DNA from: Gnetum montanum
Lineage: Eukaryota; Streptophyta; Gnetopsida; Gnetales; Gnetaceae
Assembly (NCBI GenBank): GCA_015680685.1
Contig: MNCI01003975.1
Coordinates: 1,387,931-1,451,930 of the forward strand
DNA: 64,000 bases
Direction of reading: 5' to 3'
Positions 22,854 to 34,590 of this stretch are shown here, in pieces. How positions within the stretch are numbered: the stretch's first letter is position 1; each line of letters opens with the position of its first letter. Below the pieces are notes generated by a model. It was given only the letters and a program-made list of their open reading frames with translations, ran no database searches and had not been told where the DNA came from. The position numbers and the translations under genes were made by a program.

Positions 22854-24640
22854 GTAAATGTTTGGTCAAATCACAATATGGTTGCAAATGGAGAGCCTTG
22901 CATGAGTAGACCTCAGTGACTTGATTAATAACTAGCTGTGAATCACCTTGACCTACAAGATGTGAGATTCCTAAAGTTAATGTTGCTTGAAGACCTCGAA
23001 GAAGACCTTCATACTCCACCACATTATTGGTGCAAGGAAAGGTTAATCGGTAGGCGAAGGGTTGGATTTCTCCAGAGGAGTATGTTAAAATGGCTACAGC
23101 ACTTCCTCCCTGGGAGGTTGAAGCTTCATCGAAGTAGAGGATTGCTTCGTAGTTGTTAGGTATGGTATCTATACTGTTAACATTTTCATCAGGGAATTCA
23201 AGGTTAACTATTACTTGATCATGCGTTGGTAAAACGACTAATTGCATGACTATTGCTTGACCTTTTGTGAAGCATTGAGCAACATAGTGTAAGTCAAATT
23301 CTATGATCATTACCTTCCACCTAGCTATCCTACTTGACTCGTAGATATTATTGGTGATAGTGTGGAGTATGTTATCTTTGCAAATGATGTAAACTTGATT
23401 GTGGAAGAGATAATGTCGCCATTTCTTCAAGGAGAAGATGAGGGAGAGGCATGATTTTTCTACATCATTGTATCATTGTTCATAGGTGATTAATGCATGG
23501 CTTAGGTAATATACGGGGATCTCGGCTCCATCTTGACGTTTTTGACAAAGCATTGATGCAATAGAAGCATCAGAAGCTGCAAGGTAGATATAAAAGGGTT
23601 TATCGCTTTGCGGGGGATAAACAGTCGGCAATTGGGTTAGCTCTTGTTTTATGCTCTCAAATGCTTCTTGACATTGTTGGGTCCATTGGAANCTGTTTCA
23701 AAGACTAGAAAGTCAAGCATTTTGCCCGTTTTAACATCAAAGACACACTTTTTCAGGTTAAGTCCAAGATTGTATTTGAGACAACGTTTAAGCACTAAGT
23801 CTAGATCTTTTGCATGTTGTTTATTTGTTTTAGATTTAACTACGATATCGTCCATGTAATCATTGAGAAAATTGAGCATGTAATCACTGAATATATATGT
23901 CATTTGTCATTGATATGTAGCTCCTACATTTTTAAGGCCAAATGGCATCATAGTATAATAGGATGTACCCCAAGGTGTCATGAAAGTTGTTCTAAGTTGA
24001 TGTTCCAGATTGATTCTTATTTGGTTGTATCTTGAAAATCCATCCATAAAGGTCAATAGTGCATGCCCAGCAGTTGTGTTAATAAGTTGATCAATGCTAG
24101 GTAACGGGAAATCATCATTTATAGTGGCTATGTTGAGGTCACGGAAGTCAATGCATACACGTATACTACCATTCTTTTTGGGGACTACAACAATGTTTGA
24201 TACCCAATCGAAATAGTCAATAGCCCAGATGAAACCAGCTTGATAGAGTTTTGTGGTTTTAGCACGGACAACTAATGTAACCTCAGGTTTGACCTTCCTT
24301 GCTTTTTGCTTCACCAGTTTAATTTTTTCATTAAGAATAATGTTGTGTTGGATTATCTAGGGATCTAGTCCTAGCATGTCGGTATATGACCATGCGAATG
24401 TTTTTATGTTGTCTTTTAACACCTGAGTGATGTCACCTACAAGTTGCGAGTCTAGTAAGACACTTAATTTCAATGTTCTAGTTTCACCATTGATCGTGGT
24501 AATGGGGATTTCAACTAGAGGATCTTCAGTGATATTATCAGCTTCTAGATCTAGAGTTTTAGTCATATTTTTAGGTCAATCTGTCATTTCTTGAGTGGAG
24601 GCTATTAAATTGATATAGGTGGATGGATTTAAATCCAAGG
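22854..24640 (-). pseudogene. T1 pol: reverse transcriptase and two RNase H domains, no integrase
   Basis: The minus strand opens with the pre-RT segment (DPLVEIPITTINGETR at about 24510). RT follows at 24314-23700, with GSIRVCIDFRDLNIAT, LTFMDGFSRYNQI (motif A Asp), MPFGLKN and YMDDIVVKS (catalytic YMDD). An in-frame stop lies at 23904-23906 and another near 24357. At 23692 an ambiguous base marks the point where about 90 expected residues of the RT thumb are absent and the frame changes. A degenerate Ty3 RNase H follows (SDASIASMLCQKRQDGAE near 23570, EKSCLSL). Then comes a second RNase H of archaeal type: LYFDEASTSQGG (D), VVEYEGLL (E), GQGDSQLVINQV (D), near 23140-22920. Coding homology ends at the LTR border. 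No integrase remains. Confidence 0.9.
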
Positions 24641-26685
24641 ATTATAGGTTGATTGCTCTTTCTACCTTCCCGTATGGTCCATTGAGAGACAATGTTGAGA
24701 GGATATTCTTGGTGGCCATGTGCTTGCTTCTGCCATTTAAAATAGGAGCGGAGTAAGAGACAACCTATTGGGGAAGGAGTTACTAAATATAAGTGAACTA
24801 TGTACTGACAAAAATTTGGAGATGTGGTGACAGTCATGGTAGTTCAGAGCTATGGCAGTTTAAGGCCGTGAAGGGCCACATGGCAGTTTAAGGCTGTATT
24901 GGGCCATATGTTGACTTGTTATTTGGACTGAGTGTATGTGCTATTTTTAAATTTTGAATTTTAAATTTGAGAGTGAAAAATAAGTTTAGGGATTTCAAAG
25001 TTTTATGAATTTTATGTGCCAACATATAACACAAATGAAAATAAATTTAAACAAATGAAGCAAATATAAAGTGAGAGAAAAATAAAGTAAAACAAAAGAA
25101 GATAGAAATAGAATGTGTCAGGTTTAAAAAGGGGATTTTGAAGTGGAGGAAGGGCATTTTGTGCTAGCGTGACTTCTTGACTTCAGCGTGACTTGGAAGT
25201 GCAACGTGAGCTATGACATCAGCGTGACTTGCCATTAATAGTGTCAACGTGCACAAGGCAACATGAAGGACAAGGGCAGAGGAAAGGCAAGTCAAGAAAA
25301 GGGGAAGAGGCAAGCGGATCTGGTGTTTGTAGAGAAGAGTGAAGAGCTTCTCTAGTGTCTTTCCCAAGCTAGGATTCCAACATGGAAGAAGGCTTTGCAT
25401 GGGTGAATTCTTTTCCCCAATTTTTCTCTGGTAGTAGCATTACCTAGGGTAGAACTTTGGCTGCGATTTGGGCTTTGAGATTTCTGGAATCATGGGGGTT
25501 TTCAATTTTTTTAGGGTTTCTGGTTTTTTTCTAGTGTGGTTTTCGCAGGGTTTATGGGTGTAACATGAGTGTGGGGAGGAAGGCTTGTCTTTTGAGTTGC
25601 AATGTGAGCTGCGTTTGTGAGCTTGGGATTTTCTTTGTTCATAGCGTGAGCCTCCTGCCCTTCTTGATAGTGTGATTGTCTTGCCCTCTTTGGCATCTTT
25701 GGTAGTGTGACTACAAATTTTTTGATTTTTGAGGGGCACCATTACTCGCAAATTTTCCTGGATTTCAGGGCACGGAATGAACAGTGTGACATAGAATTTT
25801 CAGGGCAGGGAATGAACAACGTGACTTAGAATTTTGGGCAAAATTTTTTAGTTTGGTGGGCAACGTGACTACAAAAATTTTGACTTTGAAACCAGAGCAG
25901 CGTGACTACAAAAATTTTGGATTTTCTAGGCAGGCAAGAATGGCCAGTATGATTGTAAATCTTCAATTTCGAAGGGGCAGTGTGATTGCACATTTTTTAT
26001 TTTCGAAGGGGTAGCGTGACTACACATTTTTGAATTTCTGGGGAGCTTAGCGTGAGTTGTAAATTTTTGAATTTTTTGGGAGCCCAGCATGACTTGTAAA
26101 TTTTTGGATTTTGCCCAAGGCATTTTCAAGTAGGACATGGCTAGCATGAATGTGGGTAGGATTTTTGGGGCAAGTTGTAGGTTCCAGTGTGAGCTAGAAT
26201 GTGGGATGCTGGGATGAGTGTTGAAGGGAAGACCCATCATGACTTGCTGGTGGAAAGGGAAAGCCTAGTGTGACTTGCTAGTGGGATGGGAAGGCCCAGT
26301 GTGACTTGCTGGTGGCTTGCTTATAGGGCCCAGCGTGACTTGGTTTGGAGATGCTAAAGATACCCAACGTGAGCTGGGATGTGAAGATGTGCATTGCTAC
26401 TGGATGCCCATTATTTGCTAGTTTCATGTTTATATCATTTATTTGTTTTCTTAAATGTTTATGTTTTTCATTTTTATGTGGATTTATTGTGGCACAGATT
26501 CTAATGTATCCCAGTGAGCATTAGATACACTAAATAGATATTGGTGTTCTTGTCTTATGGGGTGAAGCTGTGCATTCCAAGTGTTTGTTTATGTGATTTC
26601 TTAGCCTATGTGGTTTTGATCTATCGTTAGCACTAAAATGTTTCACTTACCTAATGTTTCTAGCATTTGGGTTGGCTGTGTGCAG
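24641..26685. other. T1 internal region between RT and the antisense gene, GCGTGACT-rich
   Basis: A short pair of AGTTTAAGGCC(G/A)TG words lies at 24855-24905. From 25160 to 26360 the word GCGTGACT, with variants AGCGTGACTTG and AGTGTGACTTG, recurs at irregular 20-90 bp intervals, often followed by ACAAAAATTTT or TAAATTTTTG. The open frames here are by-products of this repetition. The region is upstream of the plus-strand gene and may hold its promoter. No clear TATA box stands out. Confidence 0.5.
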
Positions 26686-29600
26686 GGGACCTAAACCTTC
26701 TCTTCTGGTGGTTGAGCTTGTTGGGGTGCTTGCTTGGTTTGGCCCCTTTGGATCAGATACACCCCCCTATGACATGCACATCGGGCCCCATGTGATATGG
26801 TTCCACCTCGGTGTTAGTTCATTTTTTTCCTTCATCTTGCAACATTTTAGTATGGTTATATGGCCTCACCTGAGTGAACAGTTAGCTTGTGACACCATCG
26901 AGACAGCGTTGCCAGGATCTACACAAGGCATGCTTGCTTTTATCATTGATATCGATGAGGGACTTTTCAGGGTTTCGGGAGGCTTTGCTAAGGGTCCTAG
27001 ATCTACACGTCCTTTGACTCATGTGTGGGAGCTGCCTATGTGTAGTCATTATAATAGCAGTAACACACTTTTCCTAGCCCTCCGTGTACACACTCTATTT
27101 CAGAATTCACCTAGGATGGTATATAGAGTGGATAGGTATGCTCCTTTGTGTCTCGTTTAATTTTGATCCCTGTTTTAAATTTCATGTCGGCAGTTTTCAA
27201 GAGCCCTTGAGTATTGCCAAGTTCGTGGTTGGTTACATGGGGAATGGTCTTCTAATGGGCCAACCTTCCCTCAAAGAATTGATCATGCACCTATCCCACC
27301 TACACCATTTACTGATGGTAAATGACCATGCTCTAGTCTCTATTTTCTTTTCTTTTGTTGCCTTATCTTGTACTATGTTTCTAACTTTTTGCTCTATGTT
27401 TTCTCTTTACATTAGCCATCCCTCTCGAAGAAGTCACTGTTATAACGGGGTGCATTGAGGCCATCCTTTTCATGAAGTTTGGGGAGGTGGAGCAGTCATA
27501 AAAGTGGTTGCAAAGGGAAGCCCCTGAGCTGACCATCAGTCGCCTTACCCAGGTAGGTCTGATGGACTTGTTTTCAGCTTTGACTCCTAGCATTCCGGCC
27601 ACTAAGATAGTCACTATTGTAGATTCTTTCAATGGTGATGCTTCCCATTTTAGCACGTGGGTCCGAGGGGTTAGGGTATATTTTCACTTGACCACTGAGT
27701 TTCTCTGTAATCTTTTTGGCATGCCCATGGATGGTGCCACGGTGTCTATAGAAAAAGCAGCAAAAGATGACCATGTCATAAGAGATTTGGAGGAGTGGTT
27801 AGGTGTGCCTCGGGGTCGCAAAGGTTTTGCTATGTGAGACGACACATGATCAATGGAAATGAACTTTCTATATCCTCTCTTCTGGGCACGGGCATTCTCC
27901 AAATCTCTCTCTCAAGGGAGAAACCTTGGGATCAAGACCACATGTGTCATACGTGTCATTTTAGAGACAGGAAGGCGCTATAACTAGGCACAGTTTCTTG
28001 TATCTGGTCTTCATGGGGAGATCATCAGGTTACGTTCCTACATGCATGCTAGATCTCATTTTACCTTTGCTTTCTTTGCGAGGTATTTACGTAGGTTCGC
28101 TGAGTTCCTAGTGGTTTATGATGATAACCACTATGTTTTGAGGGACCGTTCACAATTATCCCATCCTTGGATTCGCCACCTATTTAGCACCACTAGATCC
28201 CAGGATCCACCAGAGGACATTGATGAATCGGTATCAGTCACTAGTGGAGGTGCCGCCAGCCATTCCCATCATTCCCATGATAGTTTGGGATTGGAACCAA
28301 CCGGGCTACACACGTCTGTGAAAAGGGCTGAACATTTGAATGGCGAGACCGTTGGGAAGTCCAAGATGAAGGTGAAGAGGAAAGAACACCCAAGGGAGCC
28401 TACTTCGGATGCAATATTACCAAGGGCGAAGAAGATTCGGTTTGTACTGCCAATGGAAGGTAAGTATTTAATTTTATTGTTATTAATTTATTTATTGTGA
28501 CATTTTAATGTATATGTACCCTAGGTCATACTAACGTTAGAATGTTGGTGTTATCAAAGGAGAGTCCAGAGAAAGAGAGGGAGACTTTGGCCCCAATGGC
28601 TGATCCTGAACTAATTATCACAGGGCTGGAAGAAGAAGTGAAGGAAAGAGAAGAAACGATTGAAGAACCTCCCACCTTGCAAGAGGGGGATGTGACAGAC
28701 ATCATGGAGACAAGGCTTGCAGAGACTTTGGATGCGATTAGGGGACCCAGTGATGAAAGAGGCGTCCATTCGGGTGATGAAAGAGATGTCCTTGATGGCT
28801 TTTTCAATGGATCATTGCAGCTTGGTGATCTACCCGAGCTAAACAGCAAAGGGCCTTTTGGTACATTTCTTTTAGCACAATCCATGTTTTTGTACCTTTT
28901 AATTTTCATGCGTTATTTTTCAATTATCTTGATTATTTCCAGCATCAAAGGTAAATGCTAAGACTTCTGAGGAACATGCGTCTCGGACAGAGATGTCAGG
29001 AACATAGGTTTCAATCGAAGTGACCTCCTTGGCTTGTCCTACACCAACTGACTAGCTAAGGCCATGGCCTGAGATGCCTAGTAAGATAGACTTTGTTAAA
29101 GGCATCGTTAATGATGTGGTTACTCGCTTACAAGAAGCTCATCCAGAACTAGGTATGTGTGTTTTATGTATTACGCTAAGTGTTTGGATTTACTATGTTT
29201 CTTTGTGTTCATTAATTATAGTTGATTCCTATATGCGGTACTTACAACTACAGGTGCCAAGCTTTAGTGGGATCTCTTAGTGGGTACTCACATTGATGCT
29301 CTCCCCGAACTACTAGGGAATATTGAGCAAGTCCCAAGGAATGTGTATTATGTAGTTTCTAGTTGTGTCATACAGAACGCCAAGTCGCTTTGGACTTGTA
29401 GACGTTCGGTTGAGTACTTATGGGACAAGGTGCATTCATTGAAAGAAGCACTGGCAAAGGAGAAAGAGAAGAGCAGGGATCTCCAATCTCGTTACAATCT
29501 TGCTACTGCTAGACTATCTGGTGATAGCACTTGGCAAACATCTGAGATTACCTATGCATGTGACTGGATGGTTTTAAATAGCAAAGTGCAGGCAACATGG

Positions 29601-30242
29601 GACTTAGTAGAACAAAAAGCACAGATAGATTTGCTGAATAGGAAATGTCACGATTGGAAGTCCTTTGCTGAAAAAGTACGAAAATGGGGCCAAGAACAAA
29701 AGGACCACAAGCATCAATACAAGAAATGGTTGAAAGAAGAGTCAATTGAACATCACTAGATGGAGATGTTCATTGATGGGTTAGGTTTGCGGTCTACTTA
29801 TGATAGGTTTCCTGAGTGCACTGAGGTGGAGGGATCTCCCAAGAGGACAATTACCATCGCCTCTGGGGAGGCTACGATAGGTGTGTTCTCTCTTGAGCGC
29901 CCTACTTGGACCCTGGTGAACAAGGGCAAAACACTTACTGGCATTGATCTTGGATTGGAGGAGGATTGGGCAAATGTGCCCGAGAAGGAGATTCTACGGC
30001 ATCTAGAGGCCAACTTAGGGCCTTCCTCACTTGTGAGTGTTTTATTGTGGCATTCGATTTTGTATGGTTTTGTTGTTTTCATTGTTAGTGTTACTGTATT
30101 TCTAATCTTTTGTGTGCATGATTTGCCTTGCCACTCTTACTTGTTTTGTTTTGTTTTTTGTTTTCTGTTATAGGGACATGTTAATGATGGAGCTGGCCCC
30201 AGTGGAGAGAGAGTGGATGATGAAGAGGATCTTGGGGAGTAG
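26686..30242 (+). pseudogene. Antisense seven-exon gene of T1, unknown protein
   Basis: Exons with GT...AG borders are approximately 26686-27135, 27194-27317, 27416-28459, 28525-28860, 28943-29152, 29254-30032 and 30174-30242 (stop TAG). The gene runs opposite to gag-pol. Segments shared with the T2 gene are LVVELVG...LL in exon 1, IVDSFN...VRGVRV...LFGMP in exon 3, RYLRRFAEFLVV later in exon 3, FNGSLQLG in exon 4, FVKGIVNDVV in exon 5 and KWGQEQKDHKHQYKKWLKEE in exon 6. The last exon is acidic (ERVDDEEDLGE). Stops at 27499, 27835, 27964, about 29008 and 29757 show decay, and the junction between exons 2 and 3 is not in phase as drawn. An upstream first exon is likely but not found. Length would be about 1000 residues. 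No known function is recognised. Confidence 0.75.
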
Positions 30243-30907
30243 CCCCCCCTATGAGCTTATCACTAATCAGATTTTAGCTACTAAATGTTTTTTGAGATTT
30301 TTTTGGATTTTTGATGGAAATGTATGGTTGAAAAATGTAATAACATGGATCTAGTTATGGCATAACGTGTTGGAATTTTACTACCATATTGACTCATCGT
30401 TATTTTTTATTTTTTCGTTTTCTCTTTTTATTTGCCTTTTCAAGTATTATAGTGAACATATGCGTGTAACTAACTATAAAATGGAGGAACGAAATGTGAA
30501 TCAATACTTGTAAAATAGGAAAGTAACATTGAAGTCATAAATTAAAGCTATGACTTGTATCATTTAAACAATAATTTGACATAATATAGTGAATGTTTGT
30601 AAACTTGTAACGCACTAAATCCTAGTTTAAAGCCATTTCAGGCTATTCACACCAGTTTAGAGTCATGGTGGACTATTGCCTTTGTTGCTAAGGAAAGAAA
30701 GATTGCTAGTTTTATGTCATGGTGGGCCAAAAGAAATAATAGTTTTAGAAAATTGTTAAAAGGAATTGGCCATTTTTGACTGTGGCTAGTTTAATGTCAT
30801 TGCAAACGTTCGTTGGCAACTTAACATCGTACCAGATGATTGATAGTTTAACGTCATTTCAGACATATGGTAGTTTAACTTCATTTTGGACATGTGGTAG
30901 TTTTGTT
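30243..30907. other. T1 convergent spacer between antisense gene and protease
   Basis: Both flanking genes end toward this spacer. Degenerate words of the AGTTTAA(A/T)GTCAT...GG type recur between 30620 and 30905 (CCTAGTTTAAAGCC, CAGTTTAGAGTCATGG, TAGTTTTATGTCATGGTGGG, TAGTTTAACGTCATT). T2 and T3 have related repeats at the same place. Confidence 0.6.
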
Positions 30908-31882
30908 CTAGTTGTTGAGTTGCCTCTTGATCTTTTGTAGCTTAACATGTGGGTTTGGGCATGTAGGTATGATTTTATACTCACCTTCCGACCAAGAGAC
31001 ATCAATAGGAATGGCTCCTATGTTTGCTTCCTCTTGTGTTTCTTCAGTCCTAGTAGGGTTGTGAGTTAATGTTGGGTTCATATCTTGATGTATGTTCATA
31101 GTTTGTTGCTTAGGCTCAACGAACTCAATTTTCGACTCTTGACTTACCTCAAGGTGTGAGGAAGCGATCGATACTATTATTTCCCCATGTATGATGATTT
31201 CACCACCCTCGTAAGGTAGGTGGATCTCCTAGTGGATTGGTGAGGATACGGCTTTAAGTTGAGCTAGCCAAGGATGTCTTAGGATCAGATTAAACCCTGG
31301 CATTTCATCAACCACTATGAATTCAGCTGATGTGGGGAATTAGTTTCCTACTATGAAATCTAAGGTGACCATACCTTTCACCCCAACATGGAAACCACTG
31401 AAGGATTTCACAAAAGAGGTTTTCGTGGGCTATATTTGTTCAGTAAGCCCCAATTTTTCGATGACGGGAAAAGGTATTACGTTTGTTACCACATCGTCAT
31501 CAACATGCACCCTACGTATCTTGAAATGATTAACCTGTATCATTATGAACATAGGGGCAGTGGTGACTTCTCCTATTTTCTCATCTAGCTTGATGTCCTT
31601 AGCATGAAACTCTAGGAATGTGGCCTTTGATTCCTAAAGTTGCAGGGAAAATAGTGCATAAATGGATGGTTCATCTGCAAGAAGGTCCTCACTAACAGGG
31701 ATCGAAGTCAACATCCATACAAGAGCTTCCTGATGTACAAATGAAGTCATTACTAGGTCATATAGACTTAGAGAAGTATTCTTTTGTTTTAAGGCTTGTG
31801 TAACCTGGGTTAACGTGGTTGCTAGATCTTTACCGTTTAGGACATTCTTATCCATAGTGATTTGGTCCATTTGGCCCAGCAT
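30908..31882 (-). pseudogene. T1 protease domain and C-terminal tail of gag-pro
   Basis: The minus strand carries TLSLYDLV-like sequence (TSLSLYDLVMTS near 31770) leading into the retropepsin. The active-site segment is VDDDVVTNVIPFPVIEKLGL at about 31490-31430, corresponding to VDDGAATNVIMFP in T3. Next come a FNLILRHPWLAQLKAV segment near 31280 and a family-conserved HLPYEGGEIII stretch near 31210. The frame ends RQLNN, stop, at 30908. It is in the same frame as the nucleocapsid part of gag upstream, so gag and PRO formed one polyprotein. It is inactive: the Asp-Asp-Asp-Val-Val active site is altered and stops interrupt the frame (for example near 31335). Confidence 0.85.
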
Positions 31883-34590
31883 CCTTATTTCTCATGGAGG
31901 AATTTTTGGGTTGGTAGCTGAGGATGCTAGGTTCGGGATGCAACCCGTGACATTATCTTCACTTTGATAACTCATGCTAGGCTCATTAATGGATGGACCC
32001 ATGGGAACAGCATTTAGTGGAGTAGGCTTTGGTGGTCCTAATTTGTATTGATGGTTTTCTCTTTCTAGGCGCTCTCTTGTTAGTCTATCAGCAAGACATT
32101 CTTGCAAAGGTCACAGGGGAATGAAGGTGGGTTGTGTGTCAAGGTGTTTTGGCACCTGGATTACAAAGTGAATGGGTTGGTTTTCAGAAGGTGCGGTTGT
32201 TGCTGCAACAGAAGGAGGTACGCGGATGATGAACAACTTTAGTGGTGTAGGGGATGTGTGCGCAATGAAAGGGGTTTGATGAGATGTTGGGGTAGGTGTG
32301 TTTTCTGAAGGCCTACAGATTACGAAAGGTTTTTGTGAGACGTCTTATCTACTTTCTACATGGATATTATTAATTACATATGGTGCATCATTGGTGTTGA
32401 GCAGATCCTTGTAGACTCCCATGGGTTGGTTTTGGGATCTTACTGGGTTTGCCTTGTTGAATACCATCTCACCCTTGTCAATCATGCGTTGTATATCCTA
32501 TTTCAAGGTGAAACAATAATCAGTTCCATGACCAAGTCGTTGGTGATACTCGCAAAATCTATCCAATCTAAAGCCTCTTGGAATGGGAGGTTCATTAGGT
32601 GTTGCTAAGGCTAGGTTCTTGGCCAACTCACAAAATCGATCATGTTTCTGAGAGGCCGCGGGAGACATTTGCTTATGTTTGATTAACTCAGCCTTTAGAA
32701 GTTGGTTAAGCAATTGTGAAGGTTTCATGGGTAACGGTGTATATTGAGCGGGGTCTTTTCTTTCAAAGGTGCGAGAATGACCCATGTTGGTGTTTCTACA
32801 TAAGGGGGTTTTGGGTGTAGGCACAGGTGTGTTTCTTTCATAATTATTTGGGATAGCAGGTTGTTTTTCCTTTTGTCCTAGATGGCTAGGTCAGGTTGTC
32901 TCAGCCACTGCTGATACTGTTGTCTTGGATTTATCTTCCTTGTATGTTGGCTCCTAAAGGTCAAGTAGGCTGGATCATTGCTTGTTTGTGTAGCCTCTTC
33001 TATGTCTTTAATTTGCACAAATTCCTAGCTCAAGGTACAAGGTTTTAAATAGTAAATTTTTGATTTAATAAAGTCATTCGCAGCTACCTTAAGGATGGCA
33101 AGTAGGTATGTTTCAGGAATAGGCTTGTGCAGTTCATTCAGGGCTGCACTCCACCTTTGCATAAATTTCTATGCTAGCTCTAATGGTGCTTGTTTAATTT
33201 GAATCAAGCTATCTAACATGGCTTCAAGTTTCAAATTGTATTTGAAACAGGTAACAAATTGATGCAACAAGTCCTCTAGAGAAGATATAGAGCTACGGGG
33301 TAAAGCTCGGTACTAGTCTAGGGCTTTTTCGGTTAAGGACATTGCAAACACACACAGAATCACATGAGGCCATGCCTGAAGAAGTAGATATTCTATTCAA
33401 AATTTTACTAGGTGAGTGTTTGGGTCCCCTTCTCCATTATACTTGGTAAGCTGGGATAATGAAACTCCCTTTGGCAAGGTTAGCAGTGGGACTGAGGGGT
33501 CGATTGGATTGTCTTGATAAAAGTCTAGTACCTTGACTTCCTCAGTGTTCATAGTTTTAAGACGTTTTTATTGTTCTGTTAACGAATGCATCATTTTTTT
33601 CGTATCGGCCCATTCTTGGGTAGTAGGAAGACTGGTGGTTTGAGCTAGCGATGGTTGGTAGTGACTCAATTGTGGCATTGTTTGTGGAAAGAGAGATTGT
33701 TGAACTATCGTTTGCTGTGATGGGATGAAATTTGGGGCTGAGACTATGGGGTGTGGTATGCTATAATGGGTAGATAGGTTTTGCTAGACAGCTGGTGGGA
33801 CCCACTACCTAGTCACGAGTTGTGAAGCGGTCAGTGGTGCTTGTTGGATTTGCACCTGAGGTATGTAATGGGTAGATGTGGAAGCTAGTATGACTGATGG
33901 CATCCCAATCACTTGAGGTCAAAAGGTTGATCCTACATTAGTTTGGTGAGGATGCTATTGGGATTGTATTTGTAGAGGTATGATGGAAGTGGATGCGTTG
34001 GATTGAACGTTGAACTTGGAGAAGATGGGAATGGGAATGGCTACTTCCTGTAGAGAAGTTGGTGGTGGAAATATAGTCTCTTCTAGGAAAGGTTGAAATA
34101 ATGGGTTTGTATGGGCATGGGGACTAACAGTATGGTATGAATCCCCATGTTCAGATTGGGTTGCGAAGTTGTCCTCCTCATCTCCACCCTGAGGCTCCAT
34201 CGGAGGTGTCTGTAAGGCTTGGCTTCTTGCCATGAGAAGCTGGGATATGAGTTTATGGTGATGTTCAGAGAGTGAGATTATGTCAAATGCTGAGGGGATG
34301 AATTCATGACCTCCTTTGTTGATAAGTTCATAGTCTCACTTTGCTTCTCTCTCTACACGATCGATGGGTAAGTTGGCTTGGATCTTGACATAGATGAAGT
34401 TATATTGTTTGGGTGTAAGAGTTGCATAGGTAGAATCTCTACCCTGTAGCCTGAGTGACTGGCCTATAAGGCCTTGGGTGTTTATCTATTCGATGACAGT
34501 TATGGATTCAGTAGCAGTCACAGGTTTCGAGGTTTCAATCCCAAAGTCAGAGGTCGGTAGTGTCATCAGGTTAATTTGGGAGGATTCCAT
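31883..34590 (-). pseudogene. T1 gag polyprotein
   Basis: The ATG at 34590 gives MESSQINLMTLPTSDF. The N-terminal part (AKQYNFIYVKIQANLP-like, 34420) aligns with T3 gag (LYNFLYAKVQVNLP). A proline/serine/glutamine-rich low-complexity section covers about 34230-33600. The capsid-like retrotransposon gag segment is strongly decayed (33550-33000). The nucleocapsid part at 32824-32498 has YTPLPMKPSQLLNQLL, PNEPPIPRGF and the zinc-binding-like CEYHQRLGHGTDYC. One frameshift separates the N-terminal frame from the nucleocapsid/PRO frame. The Cys/His pattern and the order gag then PRO are typical of Tat elements. Confidence 0.85.

Noticed and set aside
22856-24314. An integrase for T1
   Set aside because: I looked for the zinc finger, GIDF-type core and YHPQANGQ on both strands between RNase H and the LTR and found none.
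1-24314. Endogenous pararetrovirus origin for the pol fragments
   Set aside because: The gag-PRO-RT, RNase H-INT order, LTRs and primer-binding-like sites point to LTR retrotransposons. No movement-protein or viral coat signature was seen.
25164-26240. Several minus-strand open frames of 60-105 residues
   Set aside because: They arise from the repeated GCGTGACT word in the T1 internal region and show no conserved protein counterpart in T2.
26654-26685. ATG at 26654 as the start of the T1 antisense gene
   Set aside because: T2 homology begins after an AG at the matching position (49643), so the bases before 26686 look like the end of an intron and the true start is probably further upstream.
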